From JBEHWX01 sp048498995 (GTDB taxonomy: Bacteria > Bacteroidota > Ignavibacteria > OLB7), in NCBI GenBank assembly GCA_048498995.1, contig JBEHWX010000016.1:1-64000 (forward strand): a stretch of 64,000 bases of DNA, read 5' to 3'. Below the pieces are notes generated by a model. That model worked only from the letters and a program-made list of their open reading frames with translations. It ran no database searches and was not told the DNA's origin. Below are positions 42,401 to 50,951 of this stretch, piece by piece. How positions within the stretch are numbered: position 1 is the stretch's first letter; each line of letters opens with the position of its first letter. The translations under genes and the position numbers were made by a program.

Positions 42401-44586
42401 TCGGGCTCCGCTTCAACCCGATGCGTCGGGGAGATCACTTCGCGTTTCTGAACATCCACACGTCGCAGGGGCCGCACACGGTGGTGCTGGCCGGACGCGC
42501 GGCCTATCCGTTCCTGAAGGTCGCGCCCCGGAGCCTTGCCGACCTCCGGGTGCGACCCGGAGGAACGCGCCGCATCACGTTCGACATCCTCAACGCCGGC
42601 GACGACAGCGCCCGGATCGACGGGGCGGCGATCACCGGCGATCCTGCCTTCACCAATCCCTCGACCGGATCCTTCCCTCGGACGCTGCCGCCGGATGAGC
42701 GGATTTCGCTCGACATCGATTTCACCCCGGCGCATCCCTGCGAGCATCCGGCCAGCATCTCGGTTCGCGGTGAGGGGGTTCAGGGCGTGTACGGGATGGC
42801 CGACACGGTGGTCCAGGTTGCGGGAATCGGCGTGCTTCCGCTGGTGAGCTCGCGGCGCGAGGAGATCCTCTTCGGCACCCGCTCCCCCGGCTCGACCAAT
42901 GATTCGACGCTTGTCGATTTCGTCGGCGCGGTCGACTTCTCCGGGGTGCTCTCGAGCTGCCTCGACACGGCACGCATCGACTCGATCGCGATCACCGGAG
43001 CCGGCGCGAGCGCGTTCACGCTCCTGTCGCCGGCCGATCCCGGCTCCTCCCGGACGCTTCCGTCGGAGGCTTTCCTGCCGCTGGCGATCAGCTTCCGGCC
43101 GACGGCTCCGGGACTGAGCAGCGCGGAGCTGCGGATCTTCCGCGAGGGCTCCGCCGATTCGACGCTGACGATCAGGCTCGTCGGAGCGGCGGCGAACCTG
43201 GCGGTCGGCTACGGTCCGGCGCCGAACATGATCGAGCTCGATTTCGGCAAGGTGCATCGCGGCTGGGTGGTCGATTCGCTCTTCACGCTGTCGGCGCTGG
43301 GGAGCGATCCGATTCCGATCGACATGATCGCGGCCGATCCCTCCGCCGAGTTTCGGCTCACGTCGCCGGCGAACATTCCCGGCATGCTCGCGCCGGGCGC
43401 GCCGGCCACGGTCGGCGTCTCCTTCACCTCGGCCGATCCTCTCGGGGCGCGCCGCGCCGTGGTGCGGGTCAGAAGCGGCTCCCTGGAGGATAGCATCTTC
43501 GTGCTTCGCGCCACGGTCGCCGACGATCAGCTCCGCGCGCCGGCGCTGGTCGAGTTCGGCGCGCGCGCCGCCGGCTCGGTCGTCGATACCGCGGCCGTGC
43601 TGGTGAACGAGCCGACGGCCGCCATCCCCGATCGCGCGCTGCTGGCCGACGCGCCGATCTCCGACGTCGTTATCGTCAGCGGTCAGGGAAGCTTCGTGGT
43701 GGCGGGACGTCCCGCGCGGATTCCCGGAGGAGGACGCGACAGCATCATCCTGGGGTTCCGCCCATCGGGGAGCGCCGGGCCTCGCTCGGGAACCGCGCGC
43801 ATCTATTTCAACGACCATGACGTGGCAGGAACGCTTGTGCGCGATTCCGCGGATGTTCAACTGCGGGGAGCAGTCGCCGGAGCCGGTGCCGCGCTGGAGG
43901 TCTCGCTCGGGCCCGATCAGACCGGCATTCCGGGAGATGTGATCCGCGCTCCGATCATACTCGGAGGCGCCGGCGCGTCGATCGGTGACACCATTTCCCT
44001 GGTCGTTTCCTACGACCGAGCGCTCCTCCGGCCGCTGCGGGTAACGCCGCGTCGCGGCGGTATCGGCGGATCGTTCTCCGGGCCGCTCTTCGGGGCAACG
44101 CGACGCGGAACGACGGAGATCGTGATCGGCGCCGCCGGGGCGCTCCTTCCGGGGACGCTGGCGGATCTGGAGATGGAGGTACTTCTCGGCGATACGCTCG
44201 AAAGCGCCGTGGCGATCGACACGGCGCTCGTGGCCGGGCATCCCGAGATTCCGGTTGCCCGCGCCGGCATGCGCTTCACGGTCAACGGCTACTGCGACGC
44301 CGACGGACGACGGATCCGCTTCGGTCTCGGTCCGGCGCTCAAGAGCACGCCCAACCCGATGAGCCGTGAAGGCAGGATCGACTACGTGGTTCCGGCCGTC
44401 ACCAATGTGCGCCTGGCGCTCTACGACGCGCTCGGCCGCGAGGTGGCGCGCCTTGCCGATGGTCCGGCCGAGCCCGGGATCTACTCGGTGTCGCTGGATG
44501 CCGGCGCGCTCCCCAGCGGACTCTACCACTGCCTGCTGGTGACGGGACGATTCAGCGCGTCGATAACGATTCAGGTGACGGAGTGA
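39427..44586 (+). CDS. Second giant T9SS-type surface protein with BNR repeats and anchor domains
   Basis: 1719 aa from the ATG at 39427, which has aaaggtga six bases upstream; a GTG at 39418 is less likely because it overlaps that site. A signal peptide (ITLLLLVSALVPVSAGAQ) precedes a BNR/YCF48 propeller region to about residue 370 (TVNGGTSW, TTDGGVSW, TTDYGVTW), then many choice-of-anchor-type Ig-like modules (FEQTAVNTCRDTL, FGTRSPGSTND), and a T9SS sorting domain (STPNPMSREGRIDY, LPSGLYHCLLV). It has the same order of parts as the 17299-22482 protein, but many module boundaries differ, so the two are old paralogues rather than a recent copy. Likely a surface adhesin or scaffold. Followed directly by an OmpA-family gene. 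Confidence 0.88.
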   Translation: MEPISLRLMCVRITLLLLVSALVPVSAGAQWTKLAVPATNPTPAIYAARFFDKDTGFVCGVAGSTPTGRLYLTVNGGTSWTQVALPGTPRALNDIFFLPGGRFGVVVGDGGYVAVTADRGVNWTQRSVAIGAWTSGVDINGVYFKDTLNGFVVGNVSTGGSGPRFARTTDGGVSWGAIAQNDPPANNLYDIGFFDAQRGVVVGTGAPPRKSRTTDGGNTWSAYDSVGIRASSSLSMFGLDLVPGTGIGYAAGGRAFATPYFAEVRRTTDYGVTWSQTGMNGSVSGYAFPASDVAAVTDSLLFVVGWNANIHRSLNAGSSWRVETLPSTVATSVDFRKLSFTRDNRLFAVGTAGTILRLELIPDARFSPASGALDFFSYCLGDQVADESLVVYNDGDGPLRLEDLAFTQPSGGVTFQIVGAYASTINPGSGTQIRIHPIIPPGTAAGTYTGALRIRTNDENGRGADTLKSISLAIRVRSQVLTVDPAVSRDAGRVRVTGMIQSTLTMKDLLLDTSECAVQVDSVALAVGTDFTLSQVTRQTLPARAGRLTIETYFLPRAVCARYDTLIVYSTAPGSPHRIPIVGTGVLPTFALKPSDTLDLGRTGVGRPLNGMIELHNDAPGVCHDSSLVTGFRLAGPNVAEFTVSFTAGRSIPAGDKLSVPVSASPAGPGRRIAYAIFKSEVYGDLQDTVVLLMEGLEANFGSTRSEVIFDTTDVGGQRDTALTAFLVNFGSLPVRVDSIVVIGGDKGSFQYLAPTLPMSVTNGGPKGINLRFLATKVGRLEATLGIYTDLATKPTTVTLIGYGALPVLGVRSRQVVFEQTAVNTCRDTLLSRFIHNPSPAPLRIRAVRIAPSSGADPNDTLAFNYVAPAIPPDLVIEAWDSAQVMLRFCPKHTGVHRAELTFGSNASGASPAITLIGNGQSGSAVSIDTIRFQRTRVLMTRDTVVERLIFNAVGGDIRVDSITVTGADALSFTRAAIATPFLLAPTRDTALGLRFNPMRRGDHFAFLNIHTSQGPHTVVLAGRAAYPFLKVAPRSLADLRVRPGGTRRITFDILNAGDDSARIDGAAITGDPAFTNPSTGSFPRTLPPDERISLDIDFTPAHPCEHPASISVRGEGVQGVYGMADTVVQVAGIGVLPLVSSRREEILFGTRSPGSTNDSTLVDFVGAVDFSGVLSSCLDTARIDSIAITGAGASAFTLLSPADPGSSRTLPSEAFLPLAISFRPTAPGLSSAELRIFREGSADSTLTIRLVGAAANLAVGYGPAPNMIELDFGKVHRGWVVDSLFTLSALGSDPIPIDMIAADPSAEFRLTSPANIPGMLAPGAPATVGVSFTSADPLGARRAVVRVRSGSLEDSIFVLRATVADDQLRAPALVEFGARAAGSVVDTAAVLVNEPTAAIPDRALLADAPISDVVIVSGQGSFVVAGRPARIPGGGRDSIILGFRPSGSAGPRSGTARIYFNDHDVAGTLVRDSADVQLRGAVAGAGAALEVSLGPDQTGIPGDVIRAPIILGGAGASIGDTISLVVSYDRALLRPLRVTPRRGGIGGSFSGPLFGATRRGTTEIVIGAAGALLPGTLADLEMEVLLGDTLESAVAIDTALVAGHPEIPVARAGMRFTVNGYCDADGRRIRFGLGPALKSTPNPMSREGRIDYVVPAVTNVRLALYDALGREVARLADGPAEPGIYSVSLDAGALPSGLYHCLLVTGRFSASITIQVTE

Positions 44587-44591
44587 CGACG

Positions 44592-46628
44592 ATGATGATA
44601 CTACGATCGTACATATACTTCCCCCTTTTCCCGCTGCTCGCGACGCTTTCGCCGCTGGCGGCGACCGCCCAGACGCAGCCCGAGGCCGGCCGGTCGCACC
44701 TCGAGATCGGCATCTCCCCATCCACGATCTTCTCGCGACCGGTGGGAGATCAGACGTCGATTCGCGGAAGCGTTCCCTGTTCGGAGAGCTATGCCGCCGG
44801 CTCGAACGTCAACCTGAGCATGCTCGGTTGGGGCGCCTGGGTATTCCCGGCCGAGGAGGGGGAAACGCCGTTGCTGCGCGCGCTCAGGTTCTCGGCCGGC
44901 TTCGATGATATCTCCACCGGCTTCATCTCCGATCCGACGGTGCGCGTCGATGCGTTCGACAATATCACCGGCAATTACACGGAGGTGGAGACCGAGCAGC
45001 ACGTCGACTACGCGTTGAAGTATCTGCGCGCCGCCCTCGAGGCAGAGCTCGCGCTCGCTTCGGATCTGCATCTGCGGATCGGACCGAACATTTCGATTCC
45101 CCTCTCCGGCTCGGTGGTCGAACAGGAGATGATCGTGTCGCCGGCCAACGCGACATTCCTGGATCGCCGGCAGGAGCGGACGATTCCCGAGGGGACCGGA
45201 TCGGTGGATGATCTGAAGATGCGGCTCGGCGTGGCCGCGTCCCTCTCCTACCGGTTGCCGCTCGGCCCGCATCTCTTCTTCGAGCCGCAGGTCGGCATCG
45301 ATTACGGGCTGACGAAGATCCAGCCCGACTGGTCGCCGATGCTCATCCGTGGAGGAATCGATATCGGCTACAGCTTCGGCGAACCGGAGCGGCCGCGGCC
45401 GGTGGAAGTTGCCGAGTCGAGCCCGGTGCCGCCGGCGCCCGCCGAGCCGAGGAGGCCGGTTCCCGCCCCCTTCTCGGCCAACGTGGCGGTGGCCGTGGTC
45501 AACGCGAAGCTCCCGATCGAGTTCCGCCGGCAGATCGTCGCGCGGTATGTGCCGGTGCTTCCGGTGCTCTTCTTCGAGAAGAACTCCTCGCGGCTGCCGA
45601 CGCGCTACCGGACCGATATCGGCGCGTCGGGATTTACGGAGTCGAGCGTGCCGGCCGACGCCGTGGTGGCGCATCGCGAAGTGCTGGCGATCATCGGCTC
45701 GCGCCTGCGGGAGCATCCGCGGGCCACGTTGATGGTGACCGGCACCACGAGCGCGGACGAGGAGAACCGGAAGGGGCTGGCCGAGGCGCGTGCGGCGCAG
45801 GTCGCCGATCTGCTTTCGCGGCTCTGGGGCATCGAGCGTCGCCGGATCACGACCCGCGGGGTGACCGATCCGGCCGTTCCGTCGAACTCCGAGTATCCGG
45901 AGGGGCGTGAGGAGAACCGGCGCGTGGAGCTGGAGTTCAGCGAGTCGGGGCTGTACGAGCCGGTGAAGCTGCGGGTGGTGGAACCGATGACCGAGCCGCG
46001 GGAGATCGAGTTCACGGCCAGCGCCACCGCCTCGGCGCCGGTCGAGCGGTGGGAGCTCGTGCTCAATTCGGCATCCGGGACCGGACCGATCGAACACCTG
46101 GAAGGGACCGGCGCGCCGCTGGCGACCGTGCGCTGGAGCCTGACGCAGGAGGACCGTGAGCGGGTGCTGAACGCGGGTGGAGTCAACTACCGTCTCACCG
46201 TTCGGGATGCCGGCGGCAACGCGGCAAGCTCCCAGCCGGCATCTCTTCCGGTGCGAGTCGATACCACCGTCACGGTGACGAGTTCGGCGAGCCGGCCGGT
46301 TAACAGCGCGGAGTTTCTGCTGGTGACCTTCGAGTACGACCGGGCGCAGTTGACGAGGCGTGGCGGCGAGGAGATGAAGGAGATTCTGGCGCGGATCGGC
46401 CCGCGCTCAACGGTGACGATCGTGGGATACACCGACGCGCTCGGCGACGCGGCGCACAACCGCGCGCTGGCGGCCGACCGGGCGCGGGCAATCGCCGCGC
46501 TGCTGCCGGCCGGGACGAAGGTGGATGCGCGCGGCGCGTCTCCGGACGAAGCCCCGTACGCGAGCGATTCCCCGGAGGGACGCTTCCTGAGCCGGACGGT
46601 CCGTGTGACGGTAAACGATCCGAGATGA
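44592..46628 (+). CDS. Outer-membrane protein with two OmpA-like domains, paralogue
   Basis: 678 aa from the ATG at 44592, supported by ggag at 44580-44583 eight bases upstream; a GTG at 44583 overlapping the previous stop (GTGA) is the alternative. It has a signal peptide ending near ATAQ, a beta-barrel-like part, a Pro-rich linker (PVPPAPAEPRRPVPAP) and two OmpA-like domains. The first has FFEKNSSRLP, ENRKGLAEARAAQVADLL and REENRRVELEF; the second has TFEYDRAQL, GYTDALGDAAHN and ALAADRARAI. The layout matches the protein at 15180-17243 and it again follows a giant T9SS-type protein, so the pair probably acts as a unit that ties a surface protein to peptidoglycan through the outer membrane. 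Confidence 0.88.
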   Translation: MMILRSYIYFPLFPLLATLSPLAATAQTQPEAGRSHLEIGISPSTIFSRPVGDQTSIRGSVPCSESYAAGSNVNLSMLGWGAWVFPAEEGETPLLRALRFSAGFDDISTGFISDPTVRVDAFDNITGNYTEVETEQHVDYALKYLRAALEAELALASDLHLRIGPNISIPLSGSVVEQEMIVSPANATFLDRRQERTIPEGTGSVDDLKMRLGVAASLSYRLPLGPHLFFEPQVGIDYGLTKIQPDWSPMLIRGGIDIGYSFGEPERPRPVEVAESSPVPPAPAEPRRPVPAPFSANVAVAVVNAKLPIEFRRQIVARYVPVLPVLFFEKNSSRLPTRYRTDIGASGFTESSVPADAVVAHREVLAIIGSRLREHPRATLMVTGTTSADEENRKGLAEARAAQVADLLSRLWGIERRRITTRGVTDPAVPSNSEYPEGREENRRVELEFSESGLYEPVKLRVVEPMTEPREIEFTASATASAPVERWELVLNSASGTGPIEHLEGTGAPLATVRWSLTQEDRERVLNAGGVNYRLTVRDAGGNAASSQPASLPVRVDTTVTVTSSASRPVNSAEFLLVTFEYDRAQLTRRGGEEMKEILARIGPRSTVTIVGYTDALGDAAHNRALAADRARAIAALLPAGTKVDARGASPDEAPYASDSPEGRFLSRTVRVTVNDPR

Positions 46629-46843
46629 TCGTCACGGCAGCGTCGATTCACTCGCGGATGCCTTCGTCAGCGATACGATGGGCGCCGAGCGGAAGACGTG
46701 GGACTACCGTCGTGCGGCGCGATGCTCGGGCCGGTACGGTCGTCGCGCCATGACCACTCGTGCCGATCCACAACCTGGCGCACGTTGAAGAGATGCGCGC
46801 TCGGGAACGCGGTCACCAGGGCCGGCGGGCGCTCCTCACCGTC

Positions 46844-48019
46844 TCACTTGATATTCGTGCGAGGTGACCTGCCCCCGCTTTCCGGAGTGGATGGCGCGAT
46901 GACGTATTCGTAACGGTATCGATCGGGCTTGGGGGACGGATCCACCTCGGCGCGCCATGCCTCGTAGCTGTAGGTGTTCATCTTGCCGTCGGGCCCCTTC
47001 CGTTGCCCCTCTTTCATCACGGGCACATACTTCCGATGGAATCGGATTTCCCCCTCCGTCGGAAGGCCGCGAGAGTCGTAGCGCCAGGCCTCCCTCCACA
47101 GGACGGTATCGCTGTATTGGGTGGTCAGGTCGGTGAGATTCCCCGAGGAATCGAGGCGCCAGCGCACCGAAAACGAGCTTCTCGGAAATGAGCCGACCCT
47201 TACCGATCCGGCGGAATCATAGGTGATGGTCCAGATCTGTTGCGAGAAGTTGGCGGAAACGCTCCTGCCCTCGTCGACGCCCTCCACTCGGCGCATCAGG
47301 CGACCCGCCTCGTCGAATGTCGATACGACGCGATCAGTCGTGTCGCGGTCGTCGATCGTGACGTGGTCGACCACGGAATCCCGCTGATCGTACCGGAAGC
47401 ACTCGCGTCTCAACGAGCTTTCACCGTCGTAGGAGGTCAATCGCTCCGTGGGCCGGCCCTTACTATCAAGGACATATCGAGTCCTGCGTATGGTTCGAAA
47501 CGCGTCAGTCTCCGTTCGGTCGGAAATGAGCTCCGCTTGGCATACGGTGTCCTCATATACCGCGATGTACGGAGGAACACCATCATCCACGACGGGAAGA
47601 CGAACCTCATGATACTCGTAAGGCCGATCCGTCTCTCGTCCGCTGGCATCGTATCGCCAGGTGATTACCGTAACGGCATCTCCGGCGAGTGAAAATGACC
47701 TGATGAGTTGACCAGCGGTATCGTATCGGTAGTATGTCGCGAGCGGATCGGACACGCGAAAGCGCGGACCCAGGGATTCGCCCCCCTGAGTGTATCCGGC
47801 GCGCATGGTGCCGACGTAGATGGGGTTGCCCTGGTCGTTGAAGACGGCATGCCAGAAGATCATCCCCCTGCCGTCCGGACCGAGGGTGTCGAGGCTGCGG
47901 AGCGTGGCTTCGCGCAGATGGGCGGCCCGTACATGCTCCGGCGTGAAGTACTGCCCCTCCATCATGTTCTGAGCGGCGCACGGGATGGCGGTGAGCAGAA
48001 GCAGTGGCAGCAGTCGCAT
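46844..48019 (-). CDS. Secreted protein with YD/RHS-like repeats, function unknown
   Basis: 391 aa with a signal peptide (MRLLPLLLLTAIPCAAQ). The rest has repeated 20-25-residue units of the YD type (YYRYDTAGQLIRSF, WRYDASGRETD, FRYDQRDSVVDHV, STFDEAGRLMRRV, WRYDSRGLPTEG), which build beta-barrel shells in RHS proteins. No toxin domain is seen at the C-terminus. It probably sits in the periplasm or outside the cell. The neighbouring genes give no clue. Confidence 0.72.
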   Translation of the reverse strand: MRLLPLLLLTAIPCAAQNMMEGQYFTPEHVRAAHLREATLRSLDTLGPDGRGMIFWHAVFNDQGNPIYVGTMRAGYTQGGESLGPRFRVSDPLATYYRYDTAGQLIRSFSLAGDAVTVITWRYDASGRETDRPYEYHEVRLPVVDDGVPPYIAVYEDTVCQAELISDRTETDAFRTIRRTRYVLDSKGRPTERLTSYDGESSLRRECFRYDQRDSVVDHVTIDDRDTTDRVVSTFDEAGRLMRRVEGVDEGRSVSANFSQQIWTITYDSAGSVRVGSFPRSSFSVRWRLDSSGNLTDLTTQYSDTVLWREAWRYDSRGLPTEGEIRFHRKYVPVMKEGQRKGPDGKMNTYSYEAWRAEVDPSPKPDRYRYEYVIAPSTPESGGRSPRTNIK

Positions 48020-48331
48020 GGCGCTATTCTCCCGAAATCGATACGGGTGAGGTGTCGTTGCCGGCCGGACCGCTGAAGCAGCCCGGGCCGATCGAATCTA
48101 CCCGCGGAATCGAATGAAGTTACTCCGCGGCCGGTCTGTCATTCCCCGGCAAGTGATGCTCGATGCCGGAGAGACGGCGCGAGCCAGGCTTTCGGCATGC
48201 GCGGTTCGACGGCCGACATGATCGCGTTCCCACATCTCGCGAACATCTTCGATGCGGCGCGCGAAAGGTGGACGGGATTTCACTCTCTCCGTGACATCCT
48301 TCCGGCCGGGATGATCACCAGTTGTTGATAC

Positions 48332-48610
48332 AATCTTGAAGATGATCGTCACCGCGAAGGCGATCGCCGTGAACACCGGCACGAGCGGACGCGTGGCCTT
48401 GGCCCAGTTCGGGGCCATGCCGTGGCGCGGCGGATAGCGCGGCACGATGTTCAGCGGACCAGCCATCGCCGAGGCGCCGGCGAACCAGAGGATCAGGATC
48501 GTGCTCAGGTCGTGGACCGAGCCGAAGATGTCGCCGAAGAAATGATGCGCCGGATAGGAGCGCGCGCGGCCGTTGGCCTCCCCACCCACCTTGAGCGCCT
48601 CGCGGGCGCC
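48332..48610 (-). pseudogene. Remnant of an APC-family amino-acid permease
   Basis: About 90 residues on the minus strand read like the middle of a large APC-type transporter: ANGRARSYPAHHFFGDIFG, LILWFAGASAMAG, LNIVPRYPPRHGMAP and TRPLVPVFTAIAFAVTIIF. The matching transporters are several hundred residues long, whereas this frame has no related sequence before or after and shows unexpected prolines (PLNIV, YPPRH, LVPVF) within membrane helices. It is therefore a decayed fragment. The identification comes from recalled family motifs and was not searched. Confidence 0.5.
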
Positions 48611-48798
48611 GAGATAGGATCTGGCAACCGGGAGGGTGATATCGAACGGCCTTGCACGGTCAGCCCCCACCATGCCGCCCACGCACGCGCTCAATCAAAG
48701 ATGCGGAGACAGATGGTTCACGGGAGGAGCGAGGAGAGAAGTGATGAGGCTGATGCTGTTATTGCGCAACAACGGATCGACCAACAGAATCGGTTGGT

Positions 48799-48852
48799 AC
48801 CCAGGGGCAGCCTGAACACGAAGGCGCTGGATGTGGCCGATCTGCCGGGAAT
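48799..48852 (+). pseudogene. Short meaB-like fragment, inverted relative to meaB
   Basis: Read on the plus strand, this translates as RGSLNTKALDVADL, against RGSLGGLNTKAQDVADLL in the intact MeaB (residues 121-138). The DNA agrees too: cctgaacacgaaggcgc is shared, and the fragment lacks nine bases (three codons) next to it. It may be a partial inverted duplication of meaB, about 1.2 kb away, or a relic of a second copy. The match is short. Confidence 0.4.
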
Positions 48853-49449
48853 CCTCCTACACTGATGATGTTTTGAGGGCTGAAGATAGGTGGTATTTCG
48901 AATTAGCAATAACGGCATTACCTAAATGCCATAGCTGCAAGTGTACCGGCTCCTCACCGATATTGGTCTAGATAATGAGCTAGACCCGGTCGATGCCTCT
49001 GGGGCTGGCCGCCACGGAGTGGCGAATGATCCGGGGATCGACATTCATCTCCCCGATTTCCCCGGGATGCTTGTGCCGCCCATCCCTCGTATCCCCCTCG
49101 TGAACCGAGGTAGATATCGGATCGTCGGTCGAGGTTGGCGAGTCAGAGATGGGAGAGCTCGTGGCGCGTGCCGTCGTCATTATCGTCGTTAGAGCCCCTC
49201 ACGGAATGGATCTGGTCGGAAGGAAGTGAAGGGGTAGCCGCATGTCTTCAGCGTGCGCCCCCTCATTTCGTGAGAGGCTCTTATGGGAGGTACGTCAGCG
49301 GCGCTCCCAGGTCTCCCCCCTGCAACGCCGGTGAGGTCCCCTCTCCCCCGGACGATATCCGCGCGCCTCGTCATCACGACAGTCCGTTTCCGGGGCCGCG
49401 CGTGGAGGCCACGGACGAGAGGGAAACCGGCGGCACGTATGCCTCGGCG

Positions 49450-50418
49450 CTACCCGACCTCGGCGCCGGTGTCGATCAGCGCGTGAGCCAGCTCGAGCGG
49501 CGATTCGCGGCGGGCCACCACCTCCGGCATCTCACGGTCGAGACGCGCCACCCGCTCGCTCGACCAGAAGTTGTAACGGAGCAGCGCCTCGACCAGCTCC
49601 TGCACCCGCACCTTCTCCCGATCGCCACGCCGCCGGCTCAGGATGTTGAACTCCTCCATGTGCGCCCGGTGCGCGGCCACCTTCGCGGCCACGCTCTCGA
49701 TCCCGTCGCCGGTCGTGGCCACCGTTTTCACCACGTCGGGAATCCACTCGCCTGCCGCGTGCGTGATCCTCAACGTCAGGATCGTCTTGAGCGCGGCCAC
49801 AGCCTGATCGGCCCCGTCGCGGTCGGACTTGTTCAGCACGAACAGATCGGCGATCTCCATCAGCCCCGATTTCATCGCCTGGATCGAATCGCCGGACTCC
49901 GGCACCAGCGCCACGATCGTGCAGTCGGCCGCCTTGGCGATATCGAGCTCCGACTGGCCGACGCCGACCGTCTCGAAGATCACGATGTCGAAGCCGGACG
50001 CGTCGAGCAGATCGGCAACGTCCTGCGCCTTCGTGTTCAGGCCGCCGAGGCTGCCACGGGTGGCCATCGAACGGATGAACACCCCCTCCTTCATCGACTC
50101 CGACTGCATCCGGACGCGGTCGCCGAGGATGGCTCCGCCGGTGAACGGCGAGGTGGGATCCACGGCGATAACGGCCACGCGATTACCGGCGTCCCGATAG
50201 TGGGCGATCAGCTTCTGCGTCAAGGTCGATTTGCCCGCCCCGGGAGGACCGGTGATACCGATCCGGTAGGCCTTGCCGGTATGTCGGTACAACGACGACA
50301 GGAGCTTCTCCCATCCCGGCCGCTCGTTCTCGATCAGTGATATCCCGCGGGTGATCGCCAGCCGGTCTCCGGCCAGAATCCGCTCGGTTCGTTCTTCCAG
50401 GGTCTGTGTCGACTGCAT
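49450..50418 (-). CDS. meaB: MeaB/ArgK-type G-protein chaperone of methylmalonyl-CoA mutase
   Basis: 322 aa from the ATG at 50418. A GTPase of the SIMIBI class that guards adenosylcobalamin loading of methylmalonyl-CoA mutase. Walker A GPPGAGKS is at 57-64, VDPTSPFTGGAILGDRVRM at 86-104, ETVGVGQSE at 149-157 and NKSD at 196-199; all family motifs are intact and the length is normal. The longer upstream frame to 50832 is low-complexity and rejected. The mutase genes are not in the window. A -7-like box (50425-50432) ends six bases before the ATG, so the mRNA may be leaderless. Confidence 0.94.
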   Translation of the reverse strand: MQSTQTLEERTERILAGDRLAITRGISLIENERPGWEKLLSSLYRHTGKAYRIGITGPPGAGKSTLTQKLIAHYRDAGNRVAVIAVDPTSPFTGGAILGDRVRMQSESMKEGVFIRSMATRGSLGGLNTKAQDVADLLDASGFDIVIFETVGVGQSELDIAKAADCTIVALVPESGDSIQAMKSGLMEIADLFVLNKSDRDGADQAVAALKTILTLRITHAAGEWIPDVVKTVATTGDGIESVAAKVAAHRAHMEEFNILSRRRGDREKVRVQELVEALLRYNFWSSERVARLDREMPEVVARRESPLELAHALIDTGAEVG

Positions 50419-50424
50419 AGGGCG

Positions 50425-50432
50425 CAAAAGTA
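50425..50432 (-). promoter_or_regulatory. Candidate -7 box TACTTTTG directly before meaB
   Basis: The minus strand reads TACTTTTG, an exact TAnnTTTG match, then six bases, then the meaB ATG. With the usual distance from box to start, transcription would begin at or next to the ATG, giving a leaderless mRNA. No Shine-Dalgarno is present. Confidence 0.45.
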
Positions 50433-50753
50433 GGTATTCCCTCCGTTCGTGATGCTTCTCAATGTTTTTTGCCGGCTTCAATTCCCCCCCGCCGTCCGGC
50501 GCACCGCATCGACGGCGGCGACCGGGCGATCGTGGTTCCCGATGCTCGACATCCGTGACAGCGTTGAACCGAAGGGTGTGCAATAACGGCTTCAGAAACG
50601 ACTCCAAGAATCGAAGGAACGACCGCGGAGCCGGGTCTTGCACGGTACGCATCCGGAGACTCCGGCCCGGGTCCTTCCTGGTCCTACTATCGCCAACCTC
50701 CGACCGGCCCGCTCCTCCGACACCGACACGACCGCCCGCCGTTTTCCGGTCGG

Positions 50754-50781
50754 GCCCAACCAGTCGAGCCCAACCAGTCGC
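50754..50781. repeat. 14-bp tandem repeat, two copies
   Basis: gcccaaccagtcga (50754-50767) is followed at once by gcccaaccagtcgc (50768-50781), differing in the last base. More cagtcg copies lie nearby (about 50801-50810). It is probably an intergenic repeat element. Confidence 0.75.
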
Positions 50782-50865
50782 GCCCTTCCGGTCGCGCGGT
50801 TCCAGTCGTTCGGGGATTTCGTCATTCGTCATTCTTCATTCTCAATTCTCTTCAATCTTCCCCCG

Positions 50866-50873
50866 TATCTTGC
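50866..50873 (+). promoter_or_regulatory. Candidate -7-like box TATCTTGC
   Basis: TATCTTGC is one base off TAnnTTTG and lies 78 bases before the ligase ATG. It is an alternative to the closer box at 50939-50946. Confidence 0.25.
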
Positions 50874-50938
50874 AGCTTCAACGGGTTCTCCTGCCCAGCT
50901 CCAGTTGAGCTTTACCGGGCGCTCTCGACTCCACTTCG

Positions 50939-50946
50939 TATCTTGG
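50939..50946 (+). promoter_or_regulatory. Candidate -7 box TATCTTGG five bases before the ligase ATG
   Basis: TATCTTGG differs from TAnnTTTG at one base and ends five bases before the ATG at 50952. This mirrors the divergent meaB start and suggests a second leaderless transcript. No Shine-Dalgarno is present. Confidence 0.4.
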
Positions 50947-50951
50947 CTTGC

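Larger units (their letters stand above)
48020..49449. other. 1.4-kb decayed region
   Basis: No intact gene is seen. It contains a remnant of an APC-type permease (48332-48610) and a short meaB-like fragment (48799-48852), listed separately. The remaining sequence shows no convincing frame or RNA. Confidence 0.6.
50433..50951. other. Divergent region between meaB and the acyl-CoA ligase, with short repeats
   Basis: No gene. It holds a 14-bp tandem repeat (50754-50781), an ATTC-rich block at about 50820-50857 (gtcattcgtcattcttcatt and on), and two plus-strand -7-like boxes (50866-50873, 50939-50946). Several long frames cross it, but all are Arg/Pro-rich low-complexity translations. Confidence 0.6.

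Noticed and set aside
40831..44721. 1296-codon open frame antisense to the second giant protein
   Set aside because: It is Arg/His/Gln-rich, lacks any family motif and mirrors the other strand's codon pattern, as expected in high-GC DNA.
50419..50832. N-terminal extension of MeaB
   Set aside because: The extra residues are low complexity and derive from intergenic repeats; MeaB of normal length starts at 50418.
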